64,000 nt of DNA. Origin: an uncultured Collinsella sp. (GTDB taxonomy: Bacteria; Actinomycetota; Coriobacteriia; Coriobacteriales; Coriobacteriaceae). Both the position numbers and the translations under genes were made by a program. The stretch's first letter is position 1, and the number at the start of each line of letters is the position of its first letter. The stretch lies in assembly GCA_900549745.1 (NCBI GenBank), contig URPJ01000002.1, positions 103,024 through 167,023 of the forward strand. Direction: 5' to 3'. The notes beneath the pieces are model-generated. The model was not told the origin of the DNA. It ran no database searches and worked only from the letters and a program-made list of their open reading frames with translations. Below, one piece after another: positions 18,326-27,025 of the stretch.

Positions 18326-19147
18326 TTAGGCGTCGAGGTAGATGCGCTGGGGACGATTGCGGTGTCGGGCGAAGATGATGAGCGCCAGACCGGCAATCAC
18401 GAGTGGCAGGCTCAGCAGCTGGCCCATGGTGATGACGCCCCCCAGCAGATAACCCAGCTGGGCATCGGGCACGCGCACGAACTCAACGAGAAAGCGGACG
18501 ATGCCGTACCCCATCACGAACACGCCCATAAACGTACCCTGGGGCAGCAGCGGCTTTTTGCGGCTGAGCACCTGCAAAATACAGAAGAGCACGACGCCCT
18601 CTAGGAATGCCTCATAGAGCTGGGAAGGATGACGCGGCATATCGCCCGCGGTGCCGCCAAAGATCACGCCCCAGGGCAGATCGGTCGGCTTGCCCCACAG
18701 CTCGCCGTTGACAAAGTTGGCGCAGCGTCCCAGACATAAGGCCAGCGGAGCACCGATAACGGCAAGGTCGGCGATGGTCCAGGCGTCGAGCTTGTACATG
18801 CGGCACACGAGCACGCCGCCGATGATGCCGCCCACCAGGCCGCCATGGAAGCTCATGCCGCCTTCATTGGTAGCAAAGATCTCGAGCGGATGCGCCCAGT
18901 AGTAGCCGTCGCCGTAAAAGATGACGTAGAACAGGCGGGCGCCAATGATAAGGCCAAAGACCACGCCGACCACGACACTCGTCAGGTCGTCGACCGTAAT
19001 GTCAAAACCCCAACGGCGCTGCGTGCGGTACATGACGACCGCCGTGAGCAGAGCTCCGACCACATAGGCCAAGCCGTACCAGTAGATGGTGATGGGCCCC
19101 GCCGAGATGGCGACGGGATCAAGCATATGGTAGAGGTCGTTGAGCAT
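18326..19147 (-). CDS. lgt: Prolipoprotein diacylglyceryl transferase
   Basis: 273 residues, about seven transmembrane helices. It transfers diacylglycerol to the lipobox cysteine of prelipoproteins, the first step in lipoprotein maturation. Visible signatures are MSFHGGLVGGIIGGVLVCR, GRCANFVNGELWGKPTDLPW and RHPSQLYEAFLEG. The frame opens upstream at 19207, but the ATG at 19147 follows AGGGGGA and begins at the normal N terminus. A likely client in this window is the substrate-binding lipoprotein at 40006. Confidence 0.97.
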   Translation of the reverse strand: MLNDLYHMLDPVAISAGPITIYWYGLAYVVGALLTAVVMYRTQRRWGFDITVDDLTSVVVGVVFGLIIGARLFYVIFYGDGYYWAHPLEIFATNEGGMSFHGGLVGGIIGGVLVCRMYKLDAWTIADLAVIGAPLALCLGRCANFVNGELWGKPTDLPWGVIFGGTAGDMPRHPSQLYEAFLEGVVLFCILQVLSRKKPLLPQGTFMGVFVMGYGIVRFLVEFVRVPDAQLGYLLGGVITMGQLLSLPLVIAGLALIIFARHRNRPQRIYLDA

Positions 19148-19256
19148 ATCGGTCCCCCTGCTCCCTACATACAAATGCGGCCGCGGGCCTTGCGCTCGCA
19201 GCCGCATATTCGGGCGTGACGTCTATGCGGAGCATATCGCCCGCAGCTTTCACTTC

Positions 19257-19535
19257 TTAGAACGGCGCATACTCGTCGTACAGGTCATCGGTCTCGCCGG
19301 AGGCATTGACCTGCTCGACACGCGTAACGCCGGGCACGTGCTCCTTGAGGATACGCTCGATGCCCATGGAAAGCGTCAGGGCGCTCATGGGACAACCGGC
19401 ACAGGCGCCCTGAAGCTCCAGCTTGACGACGCCCTCGTCATCAACGCCTATATACTCCATGTCGCCGCCGTCGGCCTGCAGGTTGGGGCGAATCTCTTCA
19501 AGAACCTTCTTAAGCAGCTCTTCGTTAACAGCCAC
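19257..19535 (-). CDS. NifU C-terminal domain iron-sulfur scaffold
   Basis: 92 residues making up just the Nfu domain, which holds or transfers an Fe-S cluster. The cluster cysteines are in GACAGCPMSALTL (CxxC). The N terminus LLKKVLEEIRPNLQADGGDM is standard. A single-domain form of this size is common in Gram-positive bacteria. No suf or isc genes are adjacent. Confidence 0.95.
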   Translation of the reverse strand: MAVNEELLKKVLEEIRPNLQADGGDMEYIGVDDEGVVKLELQGACAGCPMSALTLSMGIERILKEHVPGVTRVEQVNASGETDDLYDEYAPF

Positions 19536-19705
19536 AGGGGCTCCTTTCTCACAATAACGCGGGCGCGCCCGCGGACAGAAGCTATGTTACTACAGCCATG
19601 TACCCGCTCACGAGCCGTCCATGCGCGCAGACGCGACTTTCACGAGTAGTCAATTTGGGACGGGGCTCTTTTGGCTGTTTTGCCGCCAGCTGGCGTTGGC
19701 ACGCA

Positions 19706-20230
19706 CTACTGCTGAGCTTGTCCCCCGGTACCAATCTGAACATCGACGATGACCTGGCGGTAGCTGATGCCGCAGGAGTCGAGAATGCGGCGGCTGATAC
19801 GGCCGTCATCGGTGTCGGCATACTTATTGTCCAGGTAGACGACCTCGCCCACGCCCACCTGCGCCAGGATCTTGGCGCAGTCGTGGCACGGGAACAGCGT
19901 GACGTAGACCGTGGAACCCTCGAGGTCTTTGAGCGAGCCGCGGTAGTTGAGCACGGCGTTTGCCTCGGCATGCACCACGTAGTTGTGCTTGTCCTGCAGC
20001 GGGTCGTCGCTCGTTCCCCACGGGAAAAAGTCATCGTTGAGTGCCGAGGGTGTGCCGTTGTAACCCACCGAAAGGATGCGGTGGTTGGTGTTGGCGATGC
20101 ACGCACCCACCTGCGTGTTGGGGTCCTTGCTGCGGCGCTGCGCGGCGATGGCCACGCTCATAAAGAACTCGTCCCAGCTAATGACGTCCAGGCGCTTGCC
20201 TGACGAAGTTTGATGAAGATCGTCCGACAT
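19706..20230 (-). CDS. Deoxycytidylate deaminase (ComEB-like)
   Basis: 174 residues of the dCMP deaminase family, zinc-dependent and making dUMP for thymidylate synthesis. Zinc site: VVHAEANAVLNY (HAE) and TLFPCHDCAKIL (PCxxC). The substrate-side motif SVGYNGTP is also seen. The frame extends to 20266, but the ATG at 20230 follows GGAGGTG and is preferred. It could also serve the ComEB role named from competence loci; no competence genes adjoin it. Confidence 0.93.
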   Translation of the reverse strand: MSDDLHQTSSGKRLDVISWDEFFMSVAIAAQRRSKDPNTQVGACIANTNHRILSVGYNGTPSALNDDFFPWGTSDDPLQDKHNYVVHAEANAVLNYRGSLKDLEGSTVYVTLFPCHDCAKILAQVGVGEVVYLDNKYADTDDGRISRRILDSCGISYRQVIVDVQIGTGGQAQQ

Positions 20231-20314
20231 GGCAGACACCTCCGTAATCGCAATAGTTTGACCCATTGTAGCAGGTGAAAGGTGGAGGCGTTTGTCCCAC
20301 CGGCGCCCTCACCT

Positions 20315-21166
20315 TTACACGCGGCGGGGCTTTTGGTTGATGCGGTAGAGCTCGGCGAGACCCCGCAACGTCAGCGCGTCGTCAACCGTCAGGCTATGGC
20401 CGACCAGCAACGCGAGCGCCTCGGCGTCGTCGCCGGTAATGACGATGGGCACGTCGCCCTCCCCCGCGGCCTTGGTCGCGCGCATCTCGGCGAGCACCAT
20501 GTCGAGCATGCCGTCGATGCGGGCCACCTCGCCCAAGACCACGCCCGAGCGCATGGCCTCGCGCGTGTTGCGGCCGATCACATGCGTGGGCGCCGAGGGC
20601 TCGACCTGAGGCAAACGCGCCGCGGCCGCCGAAAGCGAACGGGCGCCAAGCGCCAGACCCGGCGCGATGACGCCGCCCACAAAGGTACCGCGCGCGTCGA
20701 TGACCTCGATATTGGTCGTGGTGCCCAGGTCAATCACGATGCACGGAGAGCCGTAGACGGCACGGGCCGCCACGGCGTCGGCGATGCGGTCGGGACCAAT
20801 CTCGGCCGGATCGTCGTAGTGCACGGGCATGCCGGTCTTGAGGCCCGGCCCCACCGTGAGCACGCGCCCCGTGCAGGTGCGGGAAAGCGCCGCTTTCCAC
20901 GGGCGCTCGAGCGCCGGGACCACGCAGCTCAGCACAGCAGCCGCGGGCACAAGCGCGCCCGGCATGCCCGCATCGGCCGCCAGTGCAGCCATGACCTGCA
21001 CGAGACGCATGCGCGCCTCGTCGGCTGTGGTGCTCGACGGCGTCGTGATCTCGCACGTCGCAAGCGGACATTCCTGTGCCGCGGCCGAATCCTCGGCAAA
21101 CAGGCCAAAGCGAATGGACGTGTTGCCCACGTCGACCGTCAATATATATGCGCACCCATTAAGCAT
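20315..21166 (-). CDS. coaX: Type III pantothenate kinase
   Basis: 283 residues. It phosphorylates pantothenate, the first step of coenzyme A synthesis. The ASKHA fold shows VDVGNTSIRFGLF at the N terminus, TGMPVHYDDPAEIGPDRIA in the centre, and the glycine-rich CIVIDLGTTTNIEVID with GGVIAPGLALGARSL. The ATG at 21166 has GGAG nine bases upstream; the frame continues to 21220 without family features. It is monocistronic, and divergent from the OPT transporter. Confidence 0.95.
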   Translation of the reverse strand: MLNGCAYILTVDVGNTSIRFGLFAEDSAAAQECPLATCEITTPSSTTADEARMRLVQVMAALAADAGMPGALVPAAAVLSCVVPALERPWKAALSRTCTGRVLTVGPGLKTGMPVHYDDPAEIGPDRIADAVAARAVYGSPCIVIDLGTTTNIEVIDARGTFVGGVIAPGLALGARSLSAAAARLPQVEPSAPTHVIGRNTREAMRSGVVLGEVARIDGMLDMVLAEMRATKAAGEGDVPIVITGDDAEALALLVGHSLTVDDALTLRGLAELYRINQKPRRV

Positions 21167-21358
21167 CGTCGGCGCTCCTTTCATCTGCCCAGCAGTATAT
21201 CGCCTACCTAAACCAGTCATCCCAAAATGACTAGCTTGCGGCTATACTGGTGCGCGGTCGTTTGCGAGCTCACGCGGCGGCCCTTGGTAACCCGACTTCC
21301 CGCGCCGTATCCGTAGCGGCGCTCCCGGGGGAAGCGGATATACGCAAAGGAGTTCTAT

Positions 21359-23062
21359 ATGAGCAATCCCTCGAACCGCACCTCGATGCGCGGTCAACTC
21401 ACGCTGCGCGGCGTCGTCATCGGCGCCCTTGGCTGCGTGATCATCACGGCAAGCTCGGCCTACACCGCCCTCAAGATGGGCGCCCTCCCCTGGCCGATCA
21501 TTTTCGCTGCCGTCATTTCGCTGTTCTTCCTTAAGCTCATGGGCAACGCCAGCCTCAACGAGGCCAACATCACCCACACCATCATGTCTGCGGGCGCCAT
21601 GGTCGCCGGCGGCCTGGCGTTTACCATCCCGGGCGCCTGGATGTTGGGCTATGCCGACCAGATCAGCTGGCTCGACATGTTTATCGTGGCGCTCGCCGGC
21701 ACCATCTTGGGCCTTCTAGCGACAGCGCTCATCCACCGTCACTTTATCGTGGACGCCGCGCTGGAGTTCCCCACCGGCAACGCCGCTGCCCAGACTCTAC
21801 GTGCTACCGAGGCCGGCGGCAAGACCGGTAAGCAGCTCTTTGGCTCCATGGCCATCGCAGGCATCTACAGCGTGCTGCGCGACGCCCTGGGCGTGGTGCC
21901 CAGTATGCTGTGCACGCTCAATATCCCCGGCGTGACCTTTGCCATCTACAACTCGCCCATGCTGCTGTCCATCGGCTTCCTCGTGGGCTTCGCCCCCGTC
22001 GCCTTCTGGTTTGCCGGCGCGCTGCTGGGCAACTTTGGCATCATCGTGGGCGGCACCGCCGCCGGTCTGTTCGACGTTGTGACTGCACAGGGCATCGTCA
22101 AGTCCCTGGGCATGGGCCTCATGATGGGCTTTGGCGTCGCCGTCGTCCTCAAGGACATCCTGCCGCAGGTCGCCGGTATCGTCCGCGGTCTTGCCGCCGA
22201 CAGCTCCACCGACACCGACGAGCAGTCGCTTATCTCGGGCTCTCTTAAGCTCGACGCCGGCATCATCGGCCTGGGCGCTGCCGCCATCGCCGTGATCATC
22301 GCCATCGTGCTTGACCTTGGCCCCGTTCCGGCCGTCATCGTGACGTTGTTCACCTTTGTCACCACCATCATGAGCGCACAGAGCTGCGGCCAGACGGGCA
22401 TCGACCCCATGGAGATCTTTGGCCTCATCGTTATGCTCATCGTGGCTGCCTTCGCACAGATCGCTCAGGTCAAGCTATTCTTTATCGCCGGCATCGTAGC
22501 CGTGGCGTGCGGCCTTGCGGGCGACGTCATGAACGACTTTAAGGCCGGCGCCGTGCTGGGCACCAACCCGCGTGCGCAGTGGATCGGCCAAGCCATTGGC
22601 GGCATCGTGGGCGCCCTGGTCGCCGCAGCCGTCATGGTCGCGCTCGTCACCGCCTATGGCCCGGACGCCTTTGGCCCCGACAAGAGCTTCGTTGCCGCGC
22701 AAGCAAGCGTCGTCGCCACCATGGTCTCGGGCATCCCGAGCGTGCCGTGGTTCGTTGGCGGCTTTATCGCCGGCATCGTCATGTACTGGCTCGGCATTCC
22801 GGCCATGATGATCGGCCTGGGCGTGTACCTGCCGTTCTACATGTCACTCACGGCATTCCTGGGCTCCTGCGTCAAGCTCGCCTACGACAAGTGGTCCGCC
22901 CACCGCGACGCCACCGCTGGTCTTTCTGACGAGGAGAGGGCTGCCAGGGACGCCGCCTTCCAGGAGCAGGGGCTGGTTGTCGCCAGCGGCCTGCTCGGCG
23001 GCGAGTCCATCGTCGGCGTTATCCTGGCGTTTGTCTCCGTGGGCTTAAGCCTGCTGGGCTAA
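21359..23062 (+). CDS. OPT family transporter
   Basis: 567 residues with roughly 14 hydrophobic segments. The oligopeptide-transporter superfamily is indicated by AYTALKMGALPWPIIFAAV, NEANITHTIMSAGAMVAGG and EFPTGNAAAQTLRATEAGG. Bacterial members import peptides or metal-chelate complexes by proton symport; the substrate here is unknown. The ATG is preceded by AAAGGAG. The leader (21240-21358) contains a possible -10 TATACT near 21243 and a GC-rich hairpin region without a recognised riboswitch. Confidence 0.9.
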   Translation: MSNPSNRTSMRGQLTLRGVVIGALGCVIITASSAYTALKMGALPWPIIFAAVISLFFLKLMGNASLNEANITHTIMSAGAMVAGGLAFTIPGAWMLGYADQISWLDMFIVALAGTILGLLATALIHRHFIVDAALEFPTGNAAAQTLRATEAGGKTGKQLFGSMAIAGIYSVLRDALGVVPSMLCTLNIPGVTFAIYNSPMLLSIGFLVGFAPVAFWFAGALLGNFGIIVGGTAAGLFDVVTAQGIVKSLGMGLMMGFGVAVVLKDILPQVAGIVRGLAADSSTDTDEQSLISGSLKLDAGIIGLGAAAIAVIIAIVLDLGPVPAVIVTLFTFVTTIMSAQSCGQTGIDPMEIFGLIVMLIVAAFAQIAQVKLFFIAGIVAVACGLAGDVMNDFKAGAVLGTNPRAQWIGQAIGGIVGALVAAAVMVALVTAYGPDAFGPDKSFVAAQASVVATMVSGIPSVPWFVGGFIAGIVMYWLGIPAMMIGLGVYLPFYMSLTAFLGSCVKLAYDKWSAHRDATAGLSDEERAARDAAFQEQGLVVASGLLGGESIVGVILAFVSVGLSLLG

Positions 23063-23103
23063 GCTGAGCAGCTGCTCGACAGCAACCATATTGCCTACGG
23101 CTT

Positions 23104-23143
23104 GCCCGGCCGGTAGCTTTCACGGCTGCTGACCGGGCTTTTT
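23104..23143 (+). terminator. Terminator of the OPT gene
   Basis: GCCCGG pairs with CCGGGC, with an inner GTAGC/GCTGC stem, followed by TTTTTGAT. Confidence 0.8.
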
Positions 23144-23154
23144 GATATCGAAAC

Positions 23155-23196
23155 AAAGAAAGGCCGGCGTGCTGCATATGACAGCGCGCCGGCCTT
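23155..23196 (-). terminator. Terminator of the surface-protein gene
   Basis: AAGGCCGGCGCGCTGTC pairs with GCAGCACGCCGGCCTT on the minus strand, followed by TCTTTG. It faces the OPT terminator; the two genes converge. Confidence 0.75.
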
Positions 23197-23262
23197 ATCG
23201 TTTGGCTATCGAGACGGTCCCGCTATGAATTGGAATTCGCTGCAGAGCCGACGTCCGAATCA

Positions 23263-26200
23263 CTACATCTGCTTGCGACGACGATCGCTCAGCGTCACAC
23301 CAGCGGCCACGAGGGTGATACCGCCGATGACGAACACCTCGCCCGCAAGAGCGGAGTCATCGCCAGTCTGGGCGAGCGCGGCCGACGTGGCCTTCTTCTT
23401 GGCGACAGGAGCCTTTGCAGCAGCCTGTGCAACCTGAGGCTTGGCCTGCGGCTCAGCCTTGGGATGATACTTGTCGTACTCGGCCTGCGCGGCAGCCAGG
23501 GCATCCTTGGCATCGCCAAGCTCAGCCAGCGCGGCGGCATAGGCGTCGTTGGCATCGGACAGCTTGGCATCGGCATCGCTCAGAGCAGCCTTGAGACCAG
23601 CGGCGGCATCGACGGCAGCCTTATAGCGAGCGTAGGCAGCGTTCAGCTTGACCAGCTTCTCGTTGCCCGTCGTGCCCGCGGCAAGGGATGCCTTGTGGTC
23701 GACAGCCTCAAGATCGGCCTTGAGTGCCTCATCGCTGGCAAGCTCGGCCTTGGCCTTGACGATCTCGAAGTTCGCATCGACGACGGCTTCGTTGGCGGCC
23801 TCGAGCTGCTTCTGGGCATCGGCGACACCGGCGACGGCAGCGTCATAGGCGGCCTTGGCGTCGTCGACCGCCTTCTGGGCGCCGGCGAAGCGCTCGAAGG
23901 CCTTGTTTGCGCGGGTCAGCTCGCCCTCGGCGGCCTTGGCCTTCTCCTGTGCGTCGGACAGGGCCTGCGCCTTGGCGGCAACCGCCTGCTTGGCGTCCAA
24001 AAGAGCAGTCGCGGCCTGGACATCTGCGGCCTGGGCCTTGTCTACACCAGCCTGGGCGGCATCGTCGGCCTTCTTTGCCTCGTCAAGCGAGCCCTGCTTA
24101 TTCGCAAGGTCCGCCTGGGCGGCATCGCGCTTGGCAGCAAGGTCCTTGACCGAAGCGGCAGCGTTGTCATACGCCTCATTGGCCTGTTCGGACTTTGCCT
24201 TGGCGGCATCGCGGGCGCTGCGAGCCTTCGCCTTGTGAGCAGCGGCCTCGGCTGCCTTCGTCTTGCTGTCAGCAAGCGTGGCGTTTGCCTTATCGAGAGC
24301 CGCCTGGGCAGTAGCGGCCTCGGCCTTGGCGGCATCGAGGTTCTGCTTGAGGGACTCGATGTCGATTCCGCCGAGTGCGTCCTTCGCGGCGTCGTATGCC
24401 GTCTTCGCGGCGGCGGTGCCGGACTTAGCCTTCTCGTACTCGCCCTTGGCGGTGTTCATGTTCGTGTCGGCCGCGGTATAGGCGTCTTGCGCGTCTTTCT
24501 GATTATTGAGAGCGGCGAGATATGCCGTATCGGCCGTACCCAGTGTCTTCTGCGCCTCGGCGAGCTTTGCCTGAAGCTCCTTGAGCTGCTCCTTCTGCTC
24601 CTGCGTGCCGCCTGCGTTGTAGGCGGAATCGATGTAGTCGTTGAGGAGCTTCTTGAACTCGGAGACAGTGAAATCGGCCTGCGTGTCATCATCGCTGTAA
24701 TCGAAGATGGTTACCTCGGAATCGGTATTCTTTCCGCTACCGGTTGCAATACCGATGGCTTCCGCAGCGGCATCGATGATGTTGAGATAATGCCCACACT
24801 CTTGATAGATGCTGTTGTAGTTCTGGGAGATATAATAGGCATCATATCGGTGGCTGCCGAGTTCGTCGCCATACTGCGCGACGTACTTATCGAATGCCTC
24901 TTTCTCCTGGGTATAGAGGCCGGTGTAGGGCCAGCCGAGGGTATTCTCAGTTTCTCCGCCGGTATATTCGCCGCCGCCGCCGGCAAGATTTTCACCGTTA
25001 TCATAGTAGCAGCCAGAGTGTCCCCAGATGTTCGATGAATACGATGTATTGAGGGCGGCTGCCACAGTCATGCGGAGGCTGACGCTGAGTGCCGACTGAC
25101 CGTTCGCCTTGCGGAGGTTGTTCTGGGTGTCGAGATATGTCAGGGCGTTGCGCATCTGCTCCAGGGAAAGCGGGTTGGTGTCGCGAGACATGTCCTGATC
25201 GACGTACTGGTCATACCATTCGGCCTTGTCATCGGCACCTGTCAGCATCGATACGGCATCCTGGGCGTTCTTTTTCTGCGTGGCTGTGAATTGGCTGCCG
25301 CCGATGATGTAGTTCATGAAGCCGAACATACCCTGGCTGATGACATTCTGGTCTACGGTCATGTTCGACTTAAGGTCGGCAATCTGCTGGTTAAGCTTCT
25401 CGACCTCGGCATTTGCGGTGTCGTATGCCTTCTTGGCGGTATCGGATGCGGCGCATGCCGTCTCCCACTCGCCGTGCTTCTGCTGGCGAACCTCGACGAG
25501 TCGGTCGTACTCTGCCTTCTTGTCTGCTTCGGTCTGCTGCGCCTTCTCGTATGCGGCCTTGGCGGCATCGCGCTCGCTGGCCGCGTCCTTGTACTCCTTG
25601 TTTGCCGCATCGTATGCAGACTGGGCAGATGCTACAGCAGCGTTGGCGGCGTTGGCCTTCTCCTGCGCGGCAGCGACGGCAGCCTGGGCGGCCTGCAGAT
25701 TTGTCTGTGCGGTGGCGTCGGCATCCGTCGCGGCATTGAGCTCCGCCTGCGCGGTCTTGAGCTCACCAGCAGCAGCTTTCTTGGCGGCCTCAAGCGCACT
25801 CAGGTCAACACCCGTACCCGAGACGGCAGCATCGAGCGCGGCCTGCGCCTGGTTGAACTTCTGCTGGGCGTTATCGCGCGCGGTGGTTGCGGCTGCGAGA
25901 GCAGCGGCAGTCTCCTGCTTCTTGGCCTGGGCAGTCGTCAAAGCTGCCTCGGTATTCTGCTTTTCCTGCTGGGCGCTGGCCTCGGCAGCCTTGGCCTGGT
26001 CCAGATTGTCCTGTGCAGTAGTAACGGCCTTATTGGCGTCATCGAGCTTTGCCCGCGCGTCCTCGACGGCCTTCTTGGCGGCCTCGTACTCGTCCATACC
26101 CATGGCCTCGAGCTTGGCCTGGGCATCATCGAGGGCCTTCTTGGCCTCATCCTGCTTTGCCTTGGCGTCCTTGAGCGCCTGGGTCTTATCCTCGACACTC

Positions 26201-26718
26201 TTGTTGGCCTGTTCGAGCTGATCGTTCAGGTCGCCCAGCTTCTTCTGCTGCTGCTCGGTCTTTTCGACGGCTGCCTTAAGCTCGTCGATCTTCTCCTGAA
26301 GCGCGGCGACTTCTGCTGCGTTCTGCTCGATTTCGTTGTCGCTCACAGCCTGCGAGGCCTGATTCTTTTGCTGCTGTGCCTGCTTTTGAGACTGGCCCGC
26401 CGCGTCGGCCTTCTTCTGGGCGGCATCGTAGGCGGCCTGAGCGTCCTTGAGCTGCTTTGCCGACTCCTCGGCCAGCTGGGCAGCCGTCTTTACGACCGCT
26501 TGGTTACCGGCGGCAACGGTATTCTCTACAGAACTACCCCCCCCCTGAACAGAATCGCCGTTATCGGTTGACGGTGCGGCGATTGCCGCCAGCGGCGACA
26601 TGAGCGGCTGAGCGATGAGGCCCGCCGTCAAAACGGTTGCGACGGCGCGGTTAGCAACGCCCTTGACGTTGACAGTCTTGGCCCGAGGCTCAAAGTGTTG
26701 TGGACTGTAGTTTGCCAT
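23263..26718 (-). CDS. Large secreted coiled-coil surface protein with CAP-like domain and sorting signal
   Basis: 1151 residues. A signal peptide ends near AAIAAPS (about residue 48). Two very long Ala/Lys/Glu/Gln coiled-coil stretches (about 60-460 and 700-1100) flank a globular segment at about 465-690. That segment has CAP/SCP-domain features: NNLRKANGQSALSVSLRM, NIWGHSGCYYDNGENLAGG, QEKEAFDKYVAQYG and ECGHYLNIID. The C terminus has LAQTGDDS, a hydrophobic helix and RRRKQM, matching a sortase signal with Ala in place of the usual Pro of LPxTG. It is therefore probably a wall-anchored rod displaying a CAP domain. A run of nine G at codons 58-61 could make expression phase-variable. Confidence 0.85.
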   Translation of the reverse strand: MANYSPQHFEPRAKTVNVKGVANRAVATVLTAGLIAQPLMSPLAAIAAPSTDNGDSVQGGGSSVENTVAAGNQAVVKTAAQLAEESAKQLKDAQAAYDAAQKKADAAGQSQKQAQQQKNQASQAVSDNEIEQNAAEVAALQEKIDELKAAVEKTEQQQKKLGDLNDQLEQANKSVEDKTQALKDAKAKQDEAKKALDDAQAKLEAMGMDEYEAAKKAVEDARAKLDDANKAVTTAQDNLDQAKAAEASAQQEKQNTEAALTTAQAKKQETAAALAAATTARDNAQQKFNQAQAALDAAVSGTGVDLSALEAAKKAAAGELKTAQAELNAATDADATAQTNLQAAQAAVAAAQEKANAANAAVASAQSAYDAANKEYKDAASERDAAKAAYEKAQQTEADKKAEYDRLVEVRQQKHGEWETACAASDTAKKAYDTANAEVEKLNQQIADLKSNMTVDQNVISQGMFGFMNYIIGGSQFTATQKKNAQDAVSMLTGADDKAEWYDQYVDQDMSRDTNPLSLEQMRNALTYLDTQNNLRKANGQSALSVSLRMTVAAALNTSYSSNIWGHSGCYYDNGENLAGGGGEYTGGETENTLGWPYTGLYTQEKEAFDKYVAQYGDELGSHRYDAYYISQNYNSIYQECGHYLNIIDAAAEAIGIATGSGKNTDSEVTIFDYSDDDTQADFTVSEFKKLLNDYIDSAYNAGGTQEQKEQLKELQAKLAEAQKTLGTADTAYLAALNNQKDAQDAYTAADTNMNTAKGEYEKAKSGTAAAKTAYDAAKDALGGIDIESLKQNLDAAKAEAATAQAALDKANATLADSKTKAAEAAAHKAKARSARDAAKAKSEQANEAYDNAAASVKDLAAKRDAAQADLANKQGSLDEAKKADDAAQAGVDKAQAADVQAATALLDAKQAVAAKAQALSDAQEKAKAAEGELTRANKAFERFAGAQKAVDDAKAAYDAAVAGVADAQKQLEAANEAVVDANFEIVKAKAELASDEALKADLEAVDHKASLAAGTTGNEKLVKLNAAYARYKAAVDAAAGLKAALSDADAKLSDANDAYAAALAELGDAKDALAAAQAEYDKYHPKAEPQAKPQVAQAAAKAPVAKKKATSAALAQTGDDSALAGEVFVIGGITLVAAGVTLSDRRRKQM
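26537..26545 (-). repeat. Homopolymer tract, nine G on the coding strand
   Basis: Nine consecutive C on the plus strand encode part of Gln-Gly-Gly-Gly just after the signal peptide of the surface protein. With ten G the next codon is TAG; with eight G the frame reads GTA GTT CTG TAG. Slippage in either direction therefore stops translation within five codons. Confidence 0.95.
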
Positions 26719-27025
26719 GGCTTTCTCCCTTTGACACGGATGTATCCATACGTATCAAACGGTAGCTGTCGATTTTTGAATTCTGTTGCGCAACATTGGC
26801 GACCAGCGTATTTTTTGAAATTTACACTCTCGTGCTTCACAATTTCGTCACATATGTAGGAGCTGGCGCATCATATTCTTGCGGGATCGAATTGAGCCTG
26901 TGATTTGCATTTGCTCCCGCGTCATCTGCCCTATCGAATCCCACATCCAACAGACGCCCTGCCCGCCACGGTGTAGAGTTAGGACAACGGGCGCGTTGCG
27001 CGGACCGCGCTGGAACGAGGTGGAC

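Noticed and set aside
23230..25038. 602-residue plus-strand frame over the surface-protein gene
   Set aside because: Low-complexity Leu/Gly/Val-rich mirror of the Ala/Lys/Glu coiled coil; no ribosome site.
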